Below are positions 59,022-64,000 of a stretch of DNA of 64,000 bases, piece after piece. Both the position numbers and the translations under genes were made by a program. How positions within the stretch are numbered: the first letter of the stretch is position 1; each line of letters begins with the position of its first letter. Below the pieces are notes generated by a model. The model worked only from the letters and a program-made list of their open reading frames with translations, had not been told where the DNA came from and made no database searches. Source of the stretch: Strigamia acuminata (taxonomy: Eukaryota; Arthropoda; Chilopoda; Geophilomorpha; Linotaeniidae); the NCBI GenBank assembly GCA_949358305.1, contig OX442315.1:19246427-19310426 (forward strand). The letters are read 5' to 3'.

Positions 59022-62000
59022 GTCTTAAGTCTCCAGTCGCTAATTGTGACGCAACGACTTCCCACAGCCCCGAGGAAAGAATTTTGCAGGGTGCCGTCCT
59101 TTTGTCAGTGGTCTATCGAAGGGACACTGAGGGGAGCTTGACCTACACTTGCTATTTTCAAGTAAAATTGGTTTTAAATAATTTGGTCTTTGGGTTTTTG
59201 TGAGAAAACTATTTGACTCGCGGAAAAATTTCATTTGCAAATGTTAAAGCGTGACATTTTGTGTTTCGATTTTGGTTTGACCCTCCTATTCATCTTCGTG
59301 GTGCCTTTTGGAATCAAAGCGAAAAAAACCTAGCGGTGAAAACTCGAACTAGACACTTCCGACTCTTCCCACTAGGTACGCTGTATCCTCGCCAACCAAT
59401 CGACAATAAGTTGTGGTCTGTCCCTCTTAGCAATTGGTTGCAAATGGCCCTATTGAAGGACCCCCACATTTTACTATTTCATTGGCTGTTAATTTTAATG
59501 GCTGCCGTTTACTTTTAGTTAAAGTAAATGTTTATTGATTTTCAAAAAAAAAAGTCGAAATTAAATATGTCATTTTTCATTTCAAATTTTTTTAATTTTA
59601 ATGTTTTATTTTAAAAATGGCGATTGAATTAATTGATTATACGAAAATTAGAAAAAAAGAAGAAGAAAAAATTGGTTTCGGTTAATGAAAGGACGGTGGT
59701 CTGAAAGGTGATAGCAGATAGGTCTCCTGCCAGACCCCATAAATTATCTCGGTCTCTTAATGAGAAAGTCATGTAACATCGCCCTTGGTGGGCTGAACGG
59801 TCTTTTATTTTGGACTCGATACAGCATTTGAGGAGCGAGGAATCCTCTAATATTCTTGGTTGGCCCTGAATATTCGTGATCCTTAGTCTACTGGGGGTCA
59901 GTGTAGGGGATCAGCGTCCGACATGGCAGCTATGGCATGCGGCGACAACACCCCACAGCTCGTTATTATCAGGGCCGAACAGTGGTTCCTCCTCACACGA
60001 AAGGACATCATCTCTTCGGAGACAAGTCATAATTTAGAAGTGGGAGCTGTATGCGAAGTGCTGTTGCCGCCCACTGCCTTATAATATCCTCCAGCAGAGG
60101 GATGCGCGTGTTGTGGGATTTATATGTACACCTCGCCTTTAACCTGACCCTAATTTGCTGGCGTCTCGCTTGGCAATGTGGTAGATTAATCGACGACGAC
60201 AAATCTTTTCTTATTGTTCCTTGATTCTCGGCTGGGTTTCTTAACCACCACGTAGACCTCCAACTTTGTAGAAATTTTTTTTTAGACCAACAGACCAGAG
60301 GGTGGTAGAAAGAGTTGAAGAGAAAAAGGAGAAAAAAGTAATTAAGACATTAAATCATTTTGAATGGTGTAAAGAGTGGATGGAGGGTCGTTATTTAAGT
60401 GTGCGGGCGCTCAAGCTTCGTTTCACGGTGTGTGCTCTCTTCAATGAACCTAATCTCGGGAATTGCACTAGGAAGCTAGCGGTGCCATTGACAGCCCTTT
60501 TCTCCTAGACGGCGTTCAAAATTACAGCTCATTCCCTGCCCCTTTCTCTACATCGATGCCGAAGAGGACGATTGTTTTTAAGTGCTCTTTTATACTTCTT
60601 ATTACACTCGTTTTAACTCTGTCCACTTGCCTATTTTGGAAATTGCTAGCAAATTGTCAGACGATAGAATCCTAAGCACCTCAAAATGGGGTTTACGTTT
60701 CCTGAATTCTTGTACATCCGGACAAGAGTTACTTATTAATTAGTTGGAAGGGAAGGGAAAAGAGATAATATATGTTTAAAAAAATACAACCATCATTCAT
60801 GCTTCAATTTTCAAGGGCAGATTCTGTATGCGTGAAATTATAAGTGTAGCTGACATTTTTAACACATTTTGTCAAGGTGTATGAACAAAGACAAGAGTTA
60901 AAAATGATTACAATAAAATTGAGAGCCGCATTAAGATTATAAAAAATTTACAGGCAGTTTTTCATGTAATAATGCAAATTACAATGCGTAGTTCACCTTG
61001 AAACATTAAGGTAATTTATTGGTGTGCGACTTTTCACGCTTTTGGGTGCAACTATACACCTTCGCAAGTTGTTTACCTTTGTAAGTTATATTTCCATGGT
61101 ACGGCTACCTGTGTTTCACGTGCATATGGGACATAATTTAATTTAATAGGAGTTACAGTGGTAATTAGTACCAGATAAAAGTCGCAGCGGGCACTTGATC
61201 TGTTGCCGTAAAAATTATGAACATTTCTTGAACATAAATTGCACCAACAGGCTCCAAGGCAAGCGGAATGGGATGCAGCGTTTTATGCTTGCAAGGAAAA
61301 ATTATTGACTAGCAGCAAACACTAATGTAATTTACATTTTAACCTCGACCTTTCTAAGTACTCTACCAAACGCTGATTATTAATGTCCTGTTCCGTATAA
61401 TTGGGCACATCTTCAAATTACGCAACAACAAGGAAAACGGTGTATCTAAAACTCCGCAATATTAAGTTTGACGCGAAAATTCTTATTGAAATAATAATAA
61501 TTAATAACAAGAGGAAGGAAAAAAAAGTCTGAAAAGTGGTTGGCGGAGAGTGGGAGCAACTAAGTGATGTTTAATGGCACCAAGGTCAACTTTTATCCAA
61601 GTCGGTTGGGTTACTCGCATTTCCCCCACACCTAGCCAACCAACAAATATAATTAGGTGGCGGCAAACATCTCGCGCACCTGAGTATGTGGGAAAATGAA
61701 GCTGGCAGTTTGAGCTCGAGGCGGAGCCGTGGCATCAGAGGTGGAAGGGATGCCATCACGTGGGCGCACGAGAGTGGAATCTTCAGCTCGGCTCTCAAGT
61801 CGCTGATGGATGATTGCACCTTAGGCTCATCCATTTGCTTGGTGCTGCGCTGTCACCATCCGCAATCGAGATAAGTAGGGGGTTAGGAAACATGGGGGTC
61901 TTTGGCAGTGAAAGATGAGCACGATAAACTGGAATAATGCATCTTGCGCATGCCGGCTTCAAACTTTGCCTTATGGGTTTCGCGACGGTCAACGCCTGGT

Positions 62001-64000
62001 TAACGAATCGAATTTTTGCTGCGGAAAACTGCCCACGCCTACTCGATGAGGTGGACTGGGTTGGGTCGAAACAACCTTTCACAGCAGACCAACAACATTC
62101 GTTTCACCTCCCAACTTTCGATCGCAGCATCACAAAACACTGGCAAATTTTGTTCATCAATTTTTTTATATATCAAAGAAGCGACGGTGACGATTACAAA
62201 CCGGACATTTTTTTTTTTTTAGAAAAGGGATTAGAATAAGATTTACACTTACCCTTACATTTTGCCGAGCTCTATCCCATCTGGTAGTTTATAAAAACTG
62301 TAACAGAACACAAGGGAAAGCTAAGGCAAAAAGATGGCAACGTCACGTGATGGTCGTTTATTGAATAGAAGGCCCCTTCTGGTGCCATTTCCATTGGTGC
62401 TTGGGATCTTGTTCTGTGTAAGGGGGTTCCCTCACCTAAACATTTGCAACCCTCATCCTGAATTTCAATAGCCAAGTCCCCTCCTCCACTCGCAAAATGG
62501 ACACCTTACAGCAACACTCTTAAAATCCCGACATTTTTCTCTGCTGAAACGTGCGACAAGATTTCGAAAAATTGAAAAGGAAAAAAAAAGGATCACCTGC
62601 AAAGGGATGGGATCGTTAAGAGAATATTAATCAGTAAGAACTGCGAAGGGCACAAAGGAAAAACACACGTACATAGGACATAATTCAAACTGGCAAACGA
62701 GGCAAAAAATCATATATATCACTTGAAAAATATATGGTAACGTTATATAACATTGATAATAGAAAATTAAAATAACATTAAAAAAATAAATTCATAAAAA
62801 GTTTTGGGTTTAAAGACCCGTGCCATCATGATTGACATTTATTTTTATACTTTGAGGAGGAAAAAAGAATTTAATTCGGAGAAATGAATCTGGAAAGTAA
62901 AGAGTTGGTGCCCATTAATTCATCACACAGTGAAAACCTTTTTATTGAAAAATGAATTGCTTCTCTGTATTCGACCAATGATTTCCTGTTTCTAATGAAA
63001 ATGGACTAAGTAAAAGCCACCAAGCATGAAAGCCTGCTGCGGAGGAAGTTGCGGAGAAAGAGAGAGAGAGAAAAGACACTTTTCTCTTTGCTTTTGCAAA
63101 TGCTCGGTTTTGTTGGCTTCGAGCCAATTCAACTCGAGCCAACGATTATTTACTCAGGGTCGAAACACACTCCACGTCCACACCCTTATCAATAATACAA
63201 CGTGAAAGAAAGAAAAATAAAAAAGAAAGAAAAAAAAATTATCTGTTAGTTTTATCAAAGTGGACGGGAAGATCCCCATTAGGGTCACTGACGAGCTGGA
63301 AATAAGCGCTACAAATATAGAGACAACGTAACATCTGCACTGGCAAAACATAACAGACCATAAATATGGCGAAGAAAAACCTGTTATAAGCAATAATAAC
63401 ATCACTAGACACGAATGTGTCAATTTTTTCCTCAATTTGTTTACAATCCTTGAGATTTAGTGAGGCATTGATCTTGACTATTTTTACATTTTTCCTTTCT
63501 TTTTTTAAATTGTTATTTTATCCTTTTTTTGTGGGTTTACGTAATGGCGGCGGAGGCTCCTCCTCCTCTTCAGTGCTGATTGTAAATGCTGCTTCCATTT
63601 TCTTGTCGTATTTCTGCAAAGAAATGAAGAAAATTGTTTGGGAAAATGAAAATTGATTGTTAGGAGAATTTTCGTGCTGTGCATGTGAATGTAATATTTG
63701 TGAGTGAATGAGTGAATTGAAGAGAAGTAAGTTTGGATTTCTGTTGGCCGCCATTGTAAGCCAATGGAGGTTATTTCTCCCCCAACTGGCGCTCGGAGAT
63801 CCGACAACGAACCCGTCGACTTGTGAGGTTCCATTGGGCTAGCGATTCGATTGGTTGAGTGCTCAGGGATCACAATTAACAACAGTTTACTGTCTTTAGA
63901 CGAGGAGAAAGTAGGAACTTAAAATGGTAACAGGGAATTAAAGTGAAATAAATAGTCTTAAGTAGTATAGATCATTTGTTTACATCATGCGATTGCTTGG
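59022..64000. other. downstream intergenic DNA to the window end
   Basis: No coding exon recognised. A complex, balanced-composition block (59690-60240) holds two closely spaced ATGGC (PHO-type) words (59923, 59932) and a CTCF-like CCAGCAGAGGG (60091-60101), making it a fair enhancer or boundary candidate. GTCACGTGAT lies at 62342-62351 and a GA run at 63057-63075. The last 4 kb is otherwise unremarkable. Confidence 0.5.

Overview
The window is a mostly non-coding stretch of an arthropod Hox cluster and carries one recognisable host gene, Ultrabithorax (Ubx), on the + strand. Exon 1 (26689-27169) encodes the MNSYF start, the PVRP-ACTPDS block and the YPWM hexapeptide. Exon 2 (38192-38514) encodes the Antp-class homeodomain, the [11 protein letters not shown] (UbdA) peptide and a short Ser/Thr-rich tail. 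They join in phase across an 11,022 bp intron to give 267 residues. The very short YPWM-homeodomain linker, the absence of insect microexon sequences and the absence of the insect poly-Ala tail point to a crustacean, most likely a branchiopod such as Daphnia. The species call is an inference from protein features and AT-rich composition.

Layout. 1-26.1 kb is upstream intergenic DNA. If Hox order follows the arthropod norm, this is the abd-A side, equivalent to the insect bxd region. It holds an old, internally deleted Ty1/copia-type LTR element on the - strand (1131-2921; 5-bp target duplication GCCTT). Its LTRs, tRNA-iMet-type primer site, gag remnant and RNase H tail are all visible, and a second solo LTR (2189-2419; target duplication AAATA read on the element strand) is nested in gag. 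Two CpG-rich islands (about 9530-9900 and 23600-23945) stand out from the AT-rich background, as does a 91-93 bp tandem duplication (18990-19173). 26.1-26.69 kb is the promoter-proximal region, with three CCAAT boxes and a 13-codon uORF whose stop overlaps the Ubx start codon. 27.17-38.19 kb is the Ubx intron, with a perfect CTCF consensus (34198), an RFX X-box (31715) and a possible internal promoter/exon (27863-27984). 38.5-64 kb is downstream DNA, expected to lead to Antp. It contains a candidate promoter/first exon (about 56009-56185), a compact CRE/GAGA/PHO-like cluster (54501-54581) and a minus-oriented CTCF-like site (59009).

The most suggestive points are a usable splice donor 17 nt after the Ubx stop codon, which fits the Ubx-Antp read-through transcription reported in Daphnia, and a possible convergent CTCF pair around Ubx exon 2. 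No new protein-coding system was found. Apart from Ubx and the retroelement remnants I see no convincing coding sequence, and no tRNA, rRNA or CRISPR.
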